From Brevibacillus borstelensis (GTDB lineage Bacteria; Bacillota; Bacilli; Brevibacillales; Brevibacillaceae), in assembly GCF_003710865.1 (NCBI RefSeq), contig NZ_RHHO01000038.1:124001-188000 (forward strand): a stretch of 64,000 bases of DNA, given 5' to 3'. Positions within the stretch are counted from its first letter, which is position 1; each line of letters begins with the position of its first letter. The position numbers and the translations under genes are program-made. The notes beneath the pieces were generated by a model. The model saw only the letters and a program-made list of their open reading frames with translations, was not told where the DNA came from and searched no databases. Of this stretch, positions 1-8,977 are shown in pieces.

Positions 1-560
1 TCGGCGTCGGTTTGATATCTCCGCTCGGAATCTTTCTCGTCACGGAAAGACTGGGTTTGTCCGCACAGGATTTGCAATGGATGACAATCCCATACGGTGT
101 CGGCGAAATCATCGGAGGGCTGTTGACCTTTCGCTTGGCCGCCAAGATAGCGCCTCAGCGATTTCTCATGCTTGGGCTGGCTGTGAATGCGGCTGGCATC
201 ATCCTGTCTGGCTTGTCTACTGTATTATGGCTGACGATGGCGGCCCAGTTTTTGATCGCGCTTCTGCAACCTGCCATTTTCATCGGGAACAACGCTCTGG
301 TCATGATGCACACCGAACAAGCATACATCGGCCGGGTTACCGGCATTCGGACGCCGCTGATGACCGGTTCGATGGTAGTGATGATGAGCGTATCCGGCAT
401 AGCAGCCAGGACGCTCCCGCTGGAACTCATCTATGGCGCGGCAGGGATATGCTTTCTGTTGGCAGCACTGATCGTTTTGCCGTTTTGCAAAGCGAGGCCT
501 GCCACTGCAAATAGAGAAGATGGACGAGCAGCTTCAGCACCATGCCGATCCCGAGAATAA
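1..560 (+). CDS. MFS transporter, C-terminal part (5' end outside window)
   Basis: The reading frame is open from base 3, so the gene starts upstream of the window; a TTG at 12 is only an internal codon. The visible 180 or so residues hold about five to six hydrophobic segments separated by short charged loops, as in the second half of a 12-TM major facilitator. No signature identifies the substrate; drug or metabolite export is possible. The last 25 residues (after FCKAR) are polar and look unlike an MFS tail. A hydrophobic frame runs antisense across this part, so the natural C-terminus may have been altered by a frameshift or by overlap with another gene. Confidence 0.75.
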   Translation, partial: GVGLISPLGIFLVTERLGLSAQDLQWMTIPYGVGEIIGGLLTFRLAAKIAPQRFLMLGLAVNAAGIILSGLSTVLWLTMAAQFLIALLQPAIFIGNNALVMMHTEQAYIGRVTGIRTPLMTGSMVVMMSVSGIAARTLPLELIYGAAGICFLLAALIVLPFCKARPATANREDGRAASAPCRSRE

Positions 561-711
561 CGACGGGAACAAGCAGATCATCGGAGTCAAACAAACGTCC
601 GTGCAAAAGCAAAACCAAAAAACGGGATATCGAGAATAGCATGGCCCGAGCCGGTACCGTCGGGAGAGAGGAAAAGGGTGAGGCCATATATTAATACCGC
701 CATCATAAATG

Positions 712-738
712 AAAAAAGCCGTCCCGCGACAGGACGGC
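712..738 (-). terminator. Rho-independent terminator for the mtaD-like gene
   Basis: A perfect 7-bp stem (718-724 with 732-738) is followed on the minus strand by six T. It lies 25 bases past the stop of the minus-strand deaminase gene. Confidence 0.85.
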
Positions 739-762
739 ATTGTTTCGTTCTCTCGTTTTCCC

Positions 763-2055
763 CTACAGCCCTTCTACCAACCGGGCAGCCCGACTGGCGG
801 CTTCCCGCTGAATCTCCTCCCAGGAGAGGGTCGTCAGTTGGTGCTGTCTCATCAGAATTTGTCCGTTTACGATAACGGTGTCGACGTCTGAGCCATTGAC
901 GCTGTAGGCAACTAGTGAAAACAGATTGTGAATGGGCTGCAGGTGCGGCTGATTCAAGTCGATCAGGATCAGGTCGGCCTTTTTCCCCGCTTCCAGCGTC
1001 CCAACCTCATGGTCGATGCCGAGCAGCTTGGCGCTCTCAATCGTCGCCATGCGGAGCGCTTCCTCTGCCGAAAGCTGAGTCGGATCGCCGTAGTCGAGCT
1101 TTTGCATCCAGGTGGCCGCCTTGATCTCGGCGAACATGTCGAGTGTCGTGGCGCTGCCCGCCCCGTCTGTGCCCATCCCGACCGTGATGCCTTGCCGCTT
1201 GAACTCCATGACTGGCGCGATGCCGCAGCCAAGCTTGAGGTTGCTCACCGGATTGTGGGCGACACCGCCGCGCATGCCGCGCAAATACCCGATATCCTTG
1301 CGGGTGAGATGGACGGCGTGGGCCAACAGGACGTGCGTATGCTCGAACATGCCGAGATGGTAGAGGTATTCGGTAGGGGTCTCGCCGTAATTTTCCCGAA
1401 TCTTCACGGTCTCCTCCTTGGTTTCCGCGAGGTGGATGTGAAGCGGGATGCGCCGCTGACGCGCAAGCGCAATTACCTCGCGCAAAGGTTCAGGAGGGCA
1501 GGTATAGGGGGCATGCGGACCGAACATGGTGGTGATGCGGCCATCACCGGCACCAGACCATTTTTCCACCAGATCGATTCCTTCCCGCATTCTCCTGCCT
1601 CCGTCATCCTGCAGGAACACCAGCCCGCGAGTGAGCGAGGCCCGCATGCCGCTTTCCACGACCGCATTCGCTACAGCATCCATGCAGACGTACATGTCGG
1701 CAAACGTGGTGGTGCCCGAGCGGATCATTTCCGCGATCGCCAGCTTCGTCCCCCAATAGACGTCTTCCTCCGTCATCCTCGCTTCGGCCGGAAGCATTTT
1801 TTTGTCCAGCCAATCCATCAGCTTCAGATCGTCGGAAAAGCCGCGCAGAAGCGACATCGCCCCGTGATTGTGGGCATTGACCAGACCGGGCATGACTGCC
1901 ATGCCTTTGGCGCTGATCACTTGATCCGCGGGTTGGTCGATCATCGGGGCCACCATCGCGATTTTATCCCCTTCAATCAGCAGATCGCCGGTAAAGGCCT
2001 GCTCGCCTTCCTTCATGCTCAAAATGGTGCCTTCTTTAATCAAGATACGTTTCAT
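763..2055 (-). CDS. mtaD: 5-methylthioadenosine/S-adenosylhomocysteine deaminase family amidohydrolase
   Basis: A 430-aa amidohydrolase of the MtaD/SsnA/TrzN group, predicted to deaminate methylthioadenosine or S-adenosylhomocysteine in the cytosol. The TIM-barrel metal ligands are visible: NAHNHG near residue 60 (HxH), HIHLAE near 215, LAHAVH near 240 and GMGTDG near 295. An N-terminal beta-sandwich strand (RILIKEGTIL) and a C-terminal return of that domain (KKADLILIDL) complete the usual composite-domain architecture. The start at 2055 is chosen because AAGGAGG lies 7 bases upstream; an in-frame ATG at 2076 lacks a ribosome binding site. Monocistronic, ended by the terminator at 712-738. 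Substrate choice within the family is inferred. Confidence 0.88.
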   Translation of the reverse strand: MKRILIKEGTILSMKEGEQAFTGDLLIEGDKIAMVAPMIDQPADQVISAKGMAVMPGLVNAHNHGAMSLLRGFSDDLKLMDWLDKKMLPAEARMTEEDVYWGTKLAIAEMIRSGTTTFADMYVCMDAVANAVVESGMRASLTRGLVFLQDDGGRRMREGIDLVEKWSGAGDGRITTMFGPHAPYTCPPEPLREVIALARQRRIPLHIHLAETKEETVKIRENYGETPTEYLYHLGMFEHTHVLLAHAVHLTRKDIGYLRGMRGGVAHNPVSNLKLGCGIAPVMEFKRQGITVGMGTDGAGSATTLDMFAEIKAATWMQKLDYGDPTQLSAEEALRMATIESAKLLGIDHEVGTLEAGKKADLILIDLNQPHLQPIHNLFSLVAYSVNGSDVDTVIVNGQILMRQHQLTTLSWEEIQREAASRAARLVEGL

Positions 2056-2352
2056 TCCATTTCCTCCTTCGTCCATTCTGCGAGCTCAAGTGTAAGGGTT
2101 GACGCGGCGGAAAGGTCAAGAGTATCGGAAAAATCGGGTTTTTGCGCCGGGTTAGCCGGCTGGGATAAAGCAGGGACAAATAGGGACAAAGCAGGAATAA
2201 ACCAGGAGCAAACCAGGAAAAAAACGGGAGCAAACCAGGAGGAAAGGAGCGGAAAAGCAAAAGTAAGAGGAAGCAAAGCAGGAATAAGGCAAACCGGGAG
2301 GAAAGTAAGATGGAGTAGGGAACGGAAATTTTTGGCATTGGGGGCTGCGTTG
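2056..2352. other. Intergenic region with purine-rich imperfect repeats
   Basis: Between the divergent deaminase and beta-propeller genes. From about 2160 to 2310 the plus strand is almost all purine plus scattered C, and repeats short related words (ccaggagcaaa, gggacaaa, caggaataa) at irregular spacing. Minus-strand open frames through it read only low-complexity F/L/V and are not credible genes. I see no clear sigma-A promoter here. Confidence 0.5.
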
Positions 2353-3612
2353 ATGAACATAAGGACAGGGGCAAAGACAAAAGTCGCACTGCTCGCGCTT
2401 GCACTCGCCTTGATTCTGCCGACTGCTGCACACGGCCAGACTCAAGCAGGGCAGCCGCAAACTGCGGAAACGGTCTCTTTGCCCGAGGTGAAGACCTCCG
2501 TTATCGTCTCGCAAAATGGAGAAAGCAAGGCGCTAATTCTCAAGGGTGGGGACAAGTACGAAGTAAAGTGGCAAAACTCGCTGGAAAACGAATATCTCTC
2601 CAACGTGGTTACCGACGAACAAGGGATCATGTATGTGACCGGGGCGGACGGTTTTCTCTATCGTCTCGATCAAGAAGGAAAGCTGCTGGGCAAAAGCGAT
2701 CTGTGGATGTACTGGGCCCATTATCTGGAGATGGGGCGTGACGGACTGCTGTACGTCATCTGGGACAACACGCTGGAGTACGAATGGGAAGCGCCCGGCT
2801 ATGTGATTGTAGTGGATAAAACAGGAAAAGAGCTTCGGGCGATCGAGTTTCCATATATGCTCAGCCGCAGCTACCGGGATTTCGATGTGGCCAGTAACGG
2901 CACGTTCTTTTTGCTCACCGATCAAGGCGTCACGGCAGTGGACAAGGAAGGAAACGTACGCTGGAGCAACAAAGAAATTCTGAGTACAGTCCCATTGCAG
3001 GAGGGAGCACTGTTCCCAAGCGTGCACAGTATCGACTGGGTTGAGTCCAAGCGCACGCTGGTCGTCGGGTTGGACGGGCGAACGTTTATCGGGTTGGACG
3101 AAGCTGGCAAGATCAGGTGGAAAAGAGAAGGGCTCGACTGGGGAGACCAGTACTATTCGTCCGATGGTATCGTTTACGTACTGGGGGAAAAAGGACTTCA
3201 CTTCTTTAACGCTGCCGACGGCAAGGATATCGCTGAGGCACCCGTAGATCATGACATCCTGTCCAAGCTGGGCATCCCGAATGATGGAACGGGCGGTTAC
3301 TACATTCCCCTCAGCAATAACACCATAGGAAAAATAGACCGGACGGGAAAGGTGTTGTGGAGCTATCACACACCTGAGGGAGAGACAGGGTTCGTCAGTT
3401 GGGAACGATTTTCGGATGCAGAGGGAAATCTCTACTTTGCCGATTACGGCGGAAACTTGTACGGACTCGACAAGGATGGCAAGGAGAGGTTTATTCTGGT
3501 GCGAAACGATCCGGAGTTTGTTTTCAGCAAAGTCTGGCCCGGGAAAAACGGAGCGGTGCTCATGACTGCGGATGGCATGGGGATCATTTCGATCCAACAA
3601 AAAAGAAACTAG
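2353..3612 (+). CDS. Secreted PQQ-like beta-propeller repeat protein
   Basis: A 419-aa protein with a signal peptide: basic start (MNIRTGAKTK), hydrophobic core of leucines and alanines, and an AHG cleavage-like site near residue 27. The mature part repeats short blade elements of the form G.(L/I)Y.(L/I)D..GK..W, as in PQQ-like or pyrrolo-quinoline beta-propellers (LYRLDQEGKLLG, TAVDKEGNVRW, IGLDEAGKIRW, GKIDRTGKVLW, LYGLDKDGKE). Enzymatic PQQ residues cannot be judged, so it is more likely a binding or scaffold protein outside the membrane. The frame extends far upstream to 928, but that part is antisense to the deaminase. The ribosome binding site for the ATG at 2353 is weak, so a nearby TTG start is possible. 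Confidence 0.75.
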   Translation: MNIRTGAKTKVALLALALALILPTAAHGQTQAGQPQTAETVSLPEVKTSVIVSQNGESKALILKGGDKYEVKWQNSLENEYLSNVVTDEQGIMYVTGADGFLYRLDQEGKLLGKSDLWMYWAHYLEMGRDGLLYVIWDNTLEYEWEAPGYVIVVDKTGKELRAIEFPYMLSRSYRDFDVASNGTFFLLTDQGVTAVDKEGNVRWSNKEILSTVPLQEGALFPSVHSIDWVESKRTLVVGLDGRTFIGLDEAGKIRWKREGLDWGDQYYSSDGIVYVLGEKGLHFFNAADGKDIAEAPVDHDILSKLGIPNDGTGGYYIPLSNNTIGKIDRTGKVLWSYHTPEGETGFVSWERFSDAEGNLYFADYGGNLYGLDKDGKERFILVRNDPEFVFSKVWPGKNGAVLMTADGMGIISIQQKRN

Positions 3613-3620
3613 CATAGCGA

Positions 3621-3661
3621 AAAAAATGTCCCTCTGCGTTTGATAAAGAGGGACATTTTTT
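3621..3661. terminator. Strong terminator after the beta-propeller gene
   Basis: A perfect 9-bp stem (3627-3635 with 3647-3655) is flanked by six A on the left and six T on the right, so it could work in both directions. Confidence 0.9.
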
Positions 3662-3695
3662 GTTCGGTGCTGTAATATTATTTATTATCGACTAA

Positions 3696-3724
3696 TTGAC
3701 GATGGAAATAAAATTTCATACAAT
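3696..3724 (+). promoter_or_regulatory. Sigma-A promoter of the mur operon with an internal inverted repeat
   Basis: TTGACG (3696-3701), a 17-base spacer and TACAAT (3719-3724). Inside the spacer GAAAT (3705-3709) and ATTTC (3713-3717) form an inverted repeat. RpiR-family regulators commonly bind such GAAA/TTTC half-sites, so this is a good candidate operator for the adjacent murR product. Confidence 0.75.
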
Positions 3725-3781
3725 GTAGGTAAGATTTGGTAAAAGGTCGGTGTGAGGATGCTACATGGAGGTCTTGTCAGT

Positions 3782-4609
3782 TTGCAGGCCATTTTGGAGG
3801 ACTTGAAGCCATCCGAACGGAAAGTGGCGGATTTTATTCTCGCCCATCCGGAAGAGGTGGTCAAGCTTTCGGTACAAAAGCTTGCGGAGTTGAGCGGTGT
3901 TTCGGAGGCGACGATTATCCGGCTGGCACGTTCTCTGAACATGAAGGGCTACCAGGAGTTGAAGCTGCGCATCGCCGGTGATCTGAATAAACAGACGGCG
4001 ACGGGCAGCTATAAGGAAATCATGATGGAAGGCTCGGTAGAGTCGATCATGCAGGCGGTCAGTTGGAACAATATCCAGTCGATTCAGGATACGCTTTCCG
4101 TTCTGTCGGGAGAAGAGGTTGCCAGGGCCGTCGATGCGCTGGCGAAAGCCCGCAAGATTGACGTGTACGGAGTCGGCGCATCTGCCGTCATCGCCGCTGA
4201 TATTCGGCAAAAGTTTTCCCGCATCAATCTGTGGTGCGAAGCATACTCCGATTTTCACGCGCAGCTGACCTCGGCAGTCACACTGTCCGAGAGGGACGTG
4301 GCCTTCGGCATTTCCTATTCGGGACAAACAGAGGACATCATCCAATCGCTCACGGAGGCCAGGCAGCAGGGCGCGACGATTATTACGCTGACAAAATTCG
4401 GTCCCTCGCCGGTCGCGGAGCTGGCCGATATCCGGCTGTTCACCAGCTCCGTGGAGAAAAGCATCCGCAGCGGGGCCATGGCGTCCCGCATTGCGCAGCT
4501 GAATGTGATTGATATTTTGTTTATTACCCTCGTCAGCAGACAGCAGGAAGAAGTGATTCCACTACTGGAAAAGACCCGGTTGGCTGTCAGCCGTACCAAG
4601 CGGTCGTGA
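3782..4609 (+). CDS. murR: MurR/RpiR family transcriptional regulator
   Basis: About 275 aa. An N-terminal RpiR helix-turn-helix (residues 1-77, with KLAELSGVSEATIIRLAR) is followed by a SIS sugar-phosphate binding domain (about 115-255, GVGASAVIAADI and SYSGQTEDI). In the MurR group the effector is N-acetylmuramate 6-phosphate and the target is the muramate catabolic operon; murQ at the end of this operon supports that reading. The best start is TTG 3782, nine bases after GGAGGT; GTG 3752 and ATG 3758 are in frame but have weaker sites. Likely autoregulated through the inverted repeat in its promoter. Confidence 0.85.
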   Translation: MQAILEDLKPSERKVADFILAHPEEVVKLSVQKLAELSGVSEATIIRLARSLNMKGYQELKLRIAGDLNKQTATGSYKEIMMEGSVESIMQAVSWNNIQSIQDTLSVLSGEEVARAVDALAKARKIDVYGVGASAVIAADIRQKFSRINLWCEAYSDFHAQLTSAVTLSERDVAFGISYSGQTEDIIQSLTEARQQGATIITLTKFGPSPVAELADIRLFTSSVEKSIRSGAMASRIAQLNVIDILFITLVSRQQEEVIPLLEKTRLAVSRTKRS

Positions 4610-4626
4610 GAAAAGGGGAGCAGAGG

Positions 4627-5673
4627 ATGGAAGCGGTTGGACAATTGCTGCGGACGTGGGTGGAGGAAGGACTAGTGCCGGGCGCTGCCTTGCGCATTAT
4701 GCGAAAAGGACGAGTAATCTATGCCGCCGATGTCGGCAAAACAAGCTGTACCCCGCAGGGGCGGCCTGTTTCAGCGGATACCTTGTTCGATTTGGCGTCC
4801 CTTACCAAGGTGACGGCGACGCTACCTGCCGTACTGCTTTTGCTGCAGGAAGGATTGCTTCACGAAAACGATCCGCTTTCCCGATACTTCCCTGATTGCC
4901 CGGAAGAAAAGCGGGAAATTACGATCGCCCAGTTGTTGACGCATACGTCCGGATTGCCCGCAGACCTTGCGGAGCGCAGGCGTGACGGCTCTATCGCGTT
5001 GCCGGACTTGCTCTATGAAATTCCGTTGGCACACGCCCCGGGAGAGTGCGTCGTCTACAGCGACATTGGCATGATCTGGCTGGGGCTGTTGATCGAGAAG
5101 ATCACCCATGAGCCTTTTGACCAGTTTCTCGAGAAAAGGGTATGGACGCCGCTCCAGATGAGACAGACTTGTTTCCGTCCGTATGCCAATTTTTTTCCGA
5201 ATATTGCGTCTACGGAGTTTTGCCGTCTGACAAACCGGTACATTTCCGGTGAGGTTCATGACGAAAAAGCCTTTGTCATGGGCGGGGTAGCAGGCCACGC
5301 CGGCCTGTTCGCGACGGCGGATGACCTTTGCCGCTATGCACAGATGTGGATGACCGGCGCACCGCCGCTAATCTCCGGGGAAATCCGAAGCCAAGCGATC
5401 CGCAACCACACGGAAGGCAAGGGAGGAAACCGCGGGTACGGCTGGGAGATAAACGGTCATGAGGGCGGCAACAGTTGCGGCTCCGGCTTTTCTCCCTCCA
5501 GCTACGGGCATACGGGATTTACCGGAACGAGTCTCTGGATCGATCCGGAACAGGAGCTGGCAGTCGTCTTTTTGACCAATGCGGTTCATTTGGGACGGGA
5601 CCACAGCCTGCGCAAGCTTCGTCCTGTTCTGCATGACGCAGTCACGGCTCAACTCAAAAAGAGCCTGACCTAA
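4627..5673 (+). CDS. Beta-lactamase-fold serine hydrolase, AmiE (YbbE)-like
   Basis: A 348-aa serine hydrolase of the class C beta-lactamase/penicillin-binding fold. Motifs are in order: S-L-T-K (catalytic Ser/Lys) near residue 61, Y-S-D near 145 in place of YSN, and H-T-G near 300. In B. subtilis the homologue YbbE (AmiE) removes the peptide from N-acetylmuramyl-L-alanine in the same kind of muropeptide-recycling cluster. No signal peptide is seen, although such enzymes may be exported. It starts 17 bases after murR; the start is ATG 4627 with AGGGGAG upstream, and the in-frame GTG 4606 overlaps murR. The operon position supports the amidase role, but esterase activity cannot be excluded. 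Confidence 0.8.
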   Translation: MEAVGQLLRTWVEEGLVPGAALRIMRKGRVIYAADVGKTSCTPQGRPVSADTLFDLASLTKVTATLPAVLLLLQEGLLHENDPLSRYFPDCPEEKREITIAQLLTHTSGLPADLAERRRDGSIALPDLLYEIPLAHAPGECVVYSDIGMIWLGLLIEKITHEPFDQFLEKRVWTPLQMRQTCFRPYANFFPNIASTEFCRLTNRYISGEVHDEKAFVMGGVAGHAGLFATADDLCRYAQMWMTGAPPLISGEIRSQAIRNHTEGKGGNRGYGWEINGHEGGNSCGSGFSPSSYGHTGFTGTSLWIDPEQELAVVFLTNAVHLGRDHSLRKLRPVLHDAVTAQLKKSLT

Positions 5674-5711
5674 TAAAGCCAAAGCAGTGGAAAAAAGGGG
5701 GATGAAAGAGG

Positions 5712-7034
5712 ATGAGGAGGTACCGATCTCGCGCATTTGTTTCCGCTATGCTGACTGCTATGCTGGTGCTCGCCGGATGCAGCGGAGGGACGAATAGTTC
5801 GCCTGCCGGAGATGGACAGAGCGGGGGGCAGACCGGCAATCCAGGCAGCAGCGCTGGCGGCGGGGCTGAGCAAGTGACGTTATCCATGCACAGCTGGCGC
5901 GTGGAGGACGCTGAGGGCTACAAAAAAATCATTCAGGCTTTCGAAGCAGAGAATCCCGGCATCAAGATTGACTTCAAGCCGTTCAAGGCAACGGAGTACA
6001 ACACCATACTCAACACTGCTCTGCAGAGCGACAGCGGCCCTGACATTTTGCAGCTTCGCCCGTACGCTCCCGGAATTTCTCTTGCCGAAGCAGGGCATCT
6101 GGAGCCGCTGGATCAACTGCCAGGCATCGAGAATTTCTCGAAGGACGTACTTGCAGCTTCTACCGGCAAAGATGGAAAAGTGTACGGCGTTCCCCTCTCA
6201 CTCAACTCGACACAAATTTATTACAACAAGAAACTGTTTGAACAGAACGGTTTGAGTGAACCGAAGTCCTGGGACGAACTGATCAATACGGCCAAGACGC
6301 TGAAAGACAAAGGTGTGGTGCCATTTGCCTTCGGAGCCAAGGAAGGCTGGCTGCTCTCGCTCAGCCACGGCGTCATCGCTCCCGGAACGTACAATGGCAA
6401 TGCTTTCGTAGGTAAAATCCTGAATGGAGAAGCTGACTTTACCAGCCCTGAATTCGTCAAATCCATTCAGCGCATGCAAGAGCTGGTTCCTTATTTCCCG
6501 GAAAATTTTGTTGGACTTGATTTGAATGACACCCGGACGATGTTCTTCACGGAGAAAGCCGCTATGTTCATTAACGGAAGCTTTGAGCTGGAAGGATTGC
6601 AGAAAATGAATCCCGATCTGCCGCTCGATTTCTTCCCGATGCCGACGGATGACGGAAAAACCGTTTTGACGACGTGGGTAGACGGTTCTTACGCGGTCAA
6701 CGCAAAGTCCAAGCATAAAGCGGAAGCGCTCAAGTTTCTCGAGTTTATGGCCAGCAAGAAGTTCGGTGAGCTGTTTGCCAACGAATTCAAACGCATCAGT
6801 GCCATCCCCGGTGTAACGACAAGCGATCCGCTCGTCAACAAAATGGCGGAGCTGTCAGCCAGCAGCTCGACCCCTTACCTGATGGTGGTCCACTTTGCAG
6901 AAGGCAATCCGACGACCAAGCAAACGCTTGAAAACGCGCTGCAAGGCATGTACTTGAACAAATTGACACCGGAGCAGGTGAGCCAAGAGGTGCAGAAATC
7001 GGCGGCGAGCTGGTTCCCCACATTCAAAAAATAA
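5712..7034 (+). CDS. ABC transporter sugar-binding lipoprotein
   Basis: A 440-aa extracellular solute-binding protein (family 1). Residues 1-22 form a lipoprotein signal ending in the lipobox L-A-G-C, followed by a Gly/Ser-rich linker and the two-lobe binding domain (LSMHSW..., GPDILQLRPYAP, NSTQIYYNKKLF). Membrane-anchored on the outer face of the cytoplasmic membrane, it should deliver a sugar to the two permeases that follow. Placement between an AmiE-like enzyme and muramate kinase/etherase genes points to N-acetylmuramate or a small muropeptide as ligand; that is inference. AAGGGGG lies 11 bases before the ATG. Confidence 0.85.
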   Translation: MRRYRSRAFVSAMLTAMLVLAGCSGGTNSSPAGDGQSGGQTGNPGSSAGGGAEQVTLSMHSWRVEDAEGYKKIIQAFEAENPGIKIDFKPFKATEYNTILNTALQSDSGPDILQLRPYAPGISLAEAGHLEPLDQLPGIENFSKDVLAASTGKDGKVYGVPLSLNSTQIYYNKKLFEQNGLSEPKSWDELINTAKTLKDKGVVPFAFGAKEGWLLSLSHGVIAPGTYNGNAFVGKILNGEADFTSPEFVKSIQRMQELVPYFPENFVGLDLNDTRTMFFTEKAAMFINGSFELEGLQKMNPDLPLDFFPMPTDDGKTVLTTWVDGSYAVNAKSKHKAEALKFLEFMASKKFGELFANEFKRISAIPGVTTSDPLVNKMAELSASSSTPYLMVVHFAEGNPTTKQTLENALQGMYLNKLTPEQVSQEVQKSAASWFPTFKK

Positions 7035-7109
7035 CAAAGAGAATGGATTCGGCCGGTAGAGGGGCTGGTCACTCAGCCCTTTGCCGCCGACATACAAGGG
7101 GTGGTCGTC

Positions 7110-8057
7110 ATGGGCGTACCCGAGCGGGAGCATGTACAGCCAAAAAGGAAATCGAAGGCGCGCTGGCTGCTGCATCTGTTCCCTCTCCCTGCTTTCATTT
7201 TGTATACACTGTTCGTTGTCTATCCGATCCTTTCTGCCTTTACCTACAGCATGTACGAGTGGAAAGGGATAGCCCGGGGAGCGTTTGTCGGCCTGCAAAA
7301 TTTCCTGACGCTGTTTCAGGTGGAGCCGTTTAACAAACTGTTCTGGAATGCCTTTGGACACAACGTCATCTATTTTCTCGTCGAGATGGTCGTCCAGAAC
7401 GGAATTGCGTTTATCCTCGCCTTTCTGATTTATCGCAAAATTCGCGGAGCGGGCTTTCTCAAGATTGCGTACTTCATGCCGCGGCTGCTTTCCGTCATTG
7501 TGGTTGGGTTTTTGTGGAAATTGATCCTGAATCCGAACTACGGGGCGCTCAATACGTTCCTGGCAAAGCTGGGGCTGGAGGAGTGGGCCAAGCCATGGCT
7601 GGGGGACCCGGATACAGCACTGCTTGCGATTATATTGGTCAATTGCTGGTTCGGGATCGGCTTTGCCGTTCTGATCTTCCTCGCGGGCCTGCAATCCATC
7701 CCGGAGGAGCTGATCGAGGCGGCGAGGCTGGATGGAGCCAAGGGGATCACTATGCTGGGACGCATCATTTTGCCGCTGATGATGCCGTCGATCACGATCA
7801 TGACCATTTTCACGTTTATTCAGGCGTTTGAAGCTTTTGAGCTGGTATATGCGATGCAAGGCTCGATGGGAGAGCCGTTCCACTCTACCGATACGCTCGC
7901 GGTCTACTTTTATCGGCTCGCCTTCAGCGGTTCGGGAGGAGCAGGGGATGTTTCCATCGGACTCGGCTCTGCACTTGCCGTCGTGCTGTTTTTCATCGTA
8001 GCCTCCGTATCGGCTTTCTCGCTCAGGGTGATGCGTAAGCGTGAAATCCAGCACTGA
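7110..8057 (+). CDS. ABC sugar transporter permease, MalF type
   Basis: A 315-aa inner-membrane permease with about six transmembrane segments. The binding-protein-dependent transport signature (EAA loop) reads EELIEAARLDGAKGITMLGRIILP, near residues 205-228. ATG 7110 follows AAGGGG at 7096-7101 with good spacing; GTG 7101 in the same frame overlaps that site. It pairs with the next gene as the heterodimeric channel. No nucleotide-binding subunit is encoded in the operon, so a shared MsmX-type ATPase encoded elsewhere must energise uptake, as is common for Firmicute carbohydrate ABC systems. Confidence 0.88.
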   Translation: MGVPEREHVQPKRKSKARWLLHLFPLPAFILYTLFVVYPILSAFTYSMYEWKGIARGAFVGLQNFLTLFQVEPFNKLFWNAFGHNVIYFLVEMVVQNGIAFILAFLIYRKIRGAGFLKIAYFMPRLLSVIVVGFLWKLILNPNYGALNTFLAKLGLEEWAKPWLGDPDTALLAIILVNCWFGIGFAVLIFLAGLQSIPEELIEAARLDGAKGITMLGRIILPLMMPSITIMTIFTFIQAFEAFELVYAMQGSMGEPFHSTDTLAVYFYRLAFSGSGGAGDVSIGLGSALAVVLFFIVASVSAFSLRVMRKREIQH

Positions 8058-8152
8058 TCCAGACAACCAGGAAGCAGGCCTTCGACTACAAAAAAGCGGC
8101 GTGATTCAAAGCGGCATGTAGCAGATATGCCGCCCAAAAGGAGGAGAGCGGC

Positions 8153-8977
8153 ATGAGAGCTGGCATCGGCAGACGTTCCCTGCAGTATCTTTTTGCCTAC
8201 CTTTTCGTACTGGTAGCCCTCTATCCCATCGTGCTCATGGTCAGCTCGTCTGTTAAAACAAATGCGGAGATTTTCACAAGTCCGCTGGCATTGCCGAAGA
8301 CGTTCAGTCTGGACACGTACCGGAAGCTGTGGGAGGTCGTGCCCTTTGCCGATTTTCTAATGAACAGCGTCGTGGTCAGTGTCACATCCGTGCTTCTGAT
8401 CACGGTCACGTCCGCCATGGCAGCTTTTTATCTGGCGCGTTTTTCGTACAGATGGACGGGATTGCTCTACTTCTTCTTTCTGCTCGGGCTGATGATTCCG
8501 ATCAAGCTCGGGATCGTCCCGCTCTTTTTGCTGATGAAAAAGCTGGGGCTGCTCAATTCGCTCTGGTCGCTGATTTTGATCTATACGGCCAGCGGCATCC
8601 CGATCTCCGTGTTTATCTTGACAGGCTTTTTTCGGACGCTGCCTGTGGAGCTGGAGGAAGCGGCGAGGATCGACGGCTGCAATCACTTTCAGGTATTTTG
8701 GCGAGTCCTGCTGCCGCTCATCCGCCCCGCTTTGGGGACGGTCGTAATCATTAACTTTATTCATGCCTGGAACGACTTCTTTTTTCCGCTGATCTTTATT
8801 CAGGATGAAGCGCTGAAAACGATTCCGGTGGGGATGATGGTGCTGTTCGGCGAGTACGAGACGGACTGGAGTCTGCTGTTCGCAGGCTTGACCCTCTCTG
8901 CCTTGCCGATGATCGCGGTATTTTTGATAGCATCCAGGCAATTTATGGAAGGGTTGACGGCTGGTGCAGTTAAATAA
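8153..8977 (+). CDS. ABC sugar transporter permease, MalG type
   Basis: A 274-aa permease with about six transmembrane helices and the EAA signature (ELEEAARIDGCNHFQVFWRVLLP, around residues 165-187). A strong AAAAGGAGG site lies before ATG 8153. It is the second channel subunit. Its 3' end overlaps the start of the kinase gene by 14 bases, so the transporter and the kinase are probably translationally coupled, which supports a shared substrate. Confidence 0.88.
   Translation: MRAGIGRRSLQYLFAYLFVLVALYPIVLMVSSSVKTNAEIFTSPLALPKTFSLDTYRKLWEVVPFADFLMNSVVVSVTSVLLITVTSAMAAFYLARFSYRWTGLLYFFFLLGLMIPIKLGIVPLFLLMKKLGLLNSLWSLILIYTASGIPISVFILTGFFRTLPVELEEAARIDGCNHFQVFWRVLLPLIRPALGTVVIINFIHAWNDFFFPLIFIQDEALKTIPVGMMVLFGEYETDWSLLFAGLTLSALPMIAVFLIASRQFMEGLTAGAVK

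Noticed and set aside
928-2352. Long plus-strand open frame leading into the beta-propeller gene
   Set aside because: It is antisense to the clearly conserved deaminase, lacks a coherent protein pattern, and the real gene begins with a signal peptide at 2353.
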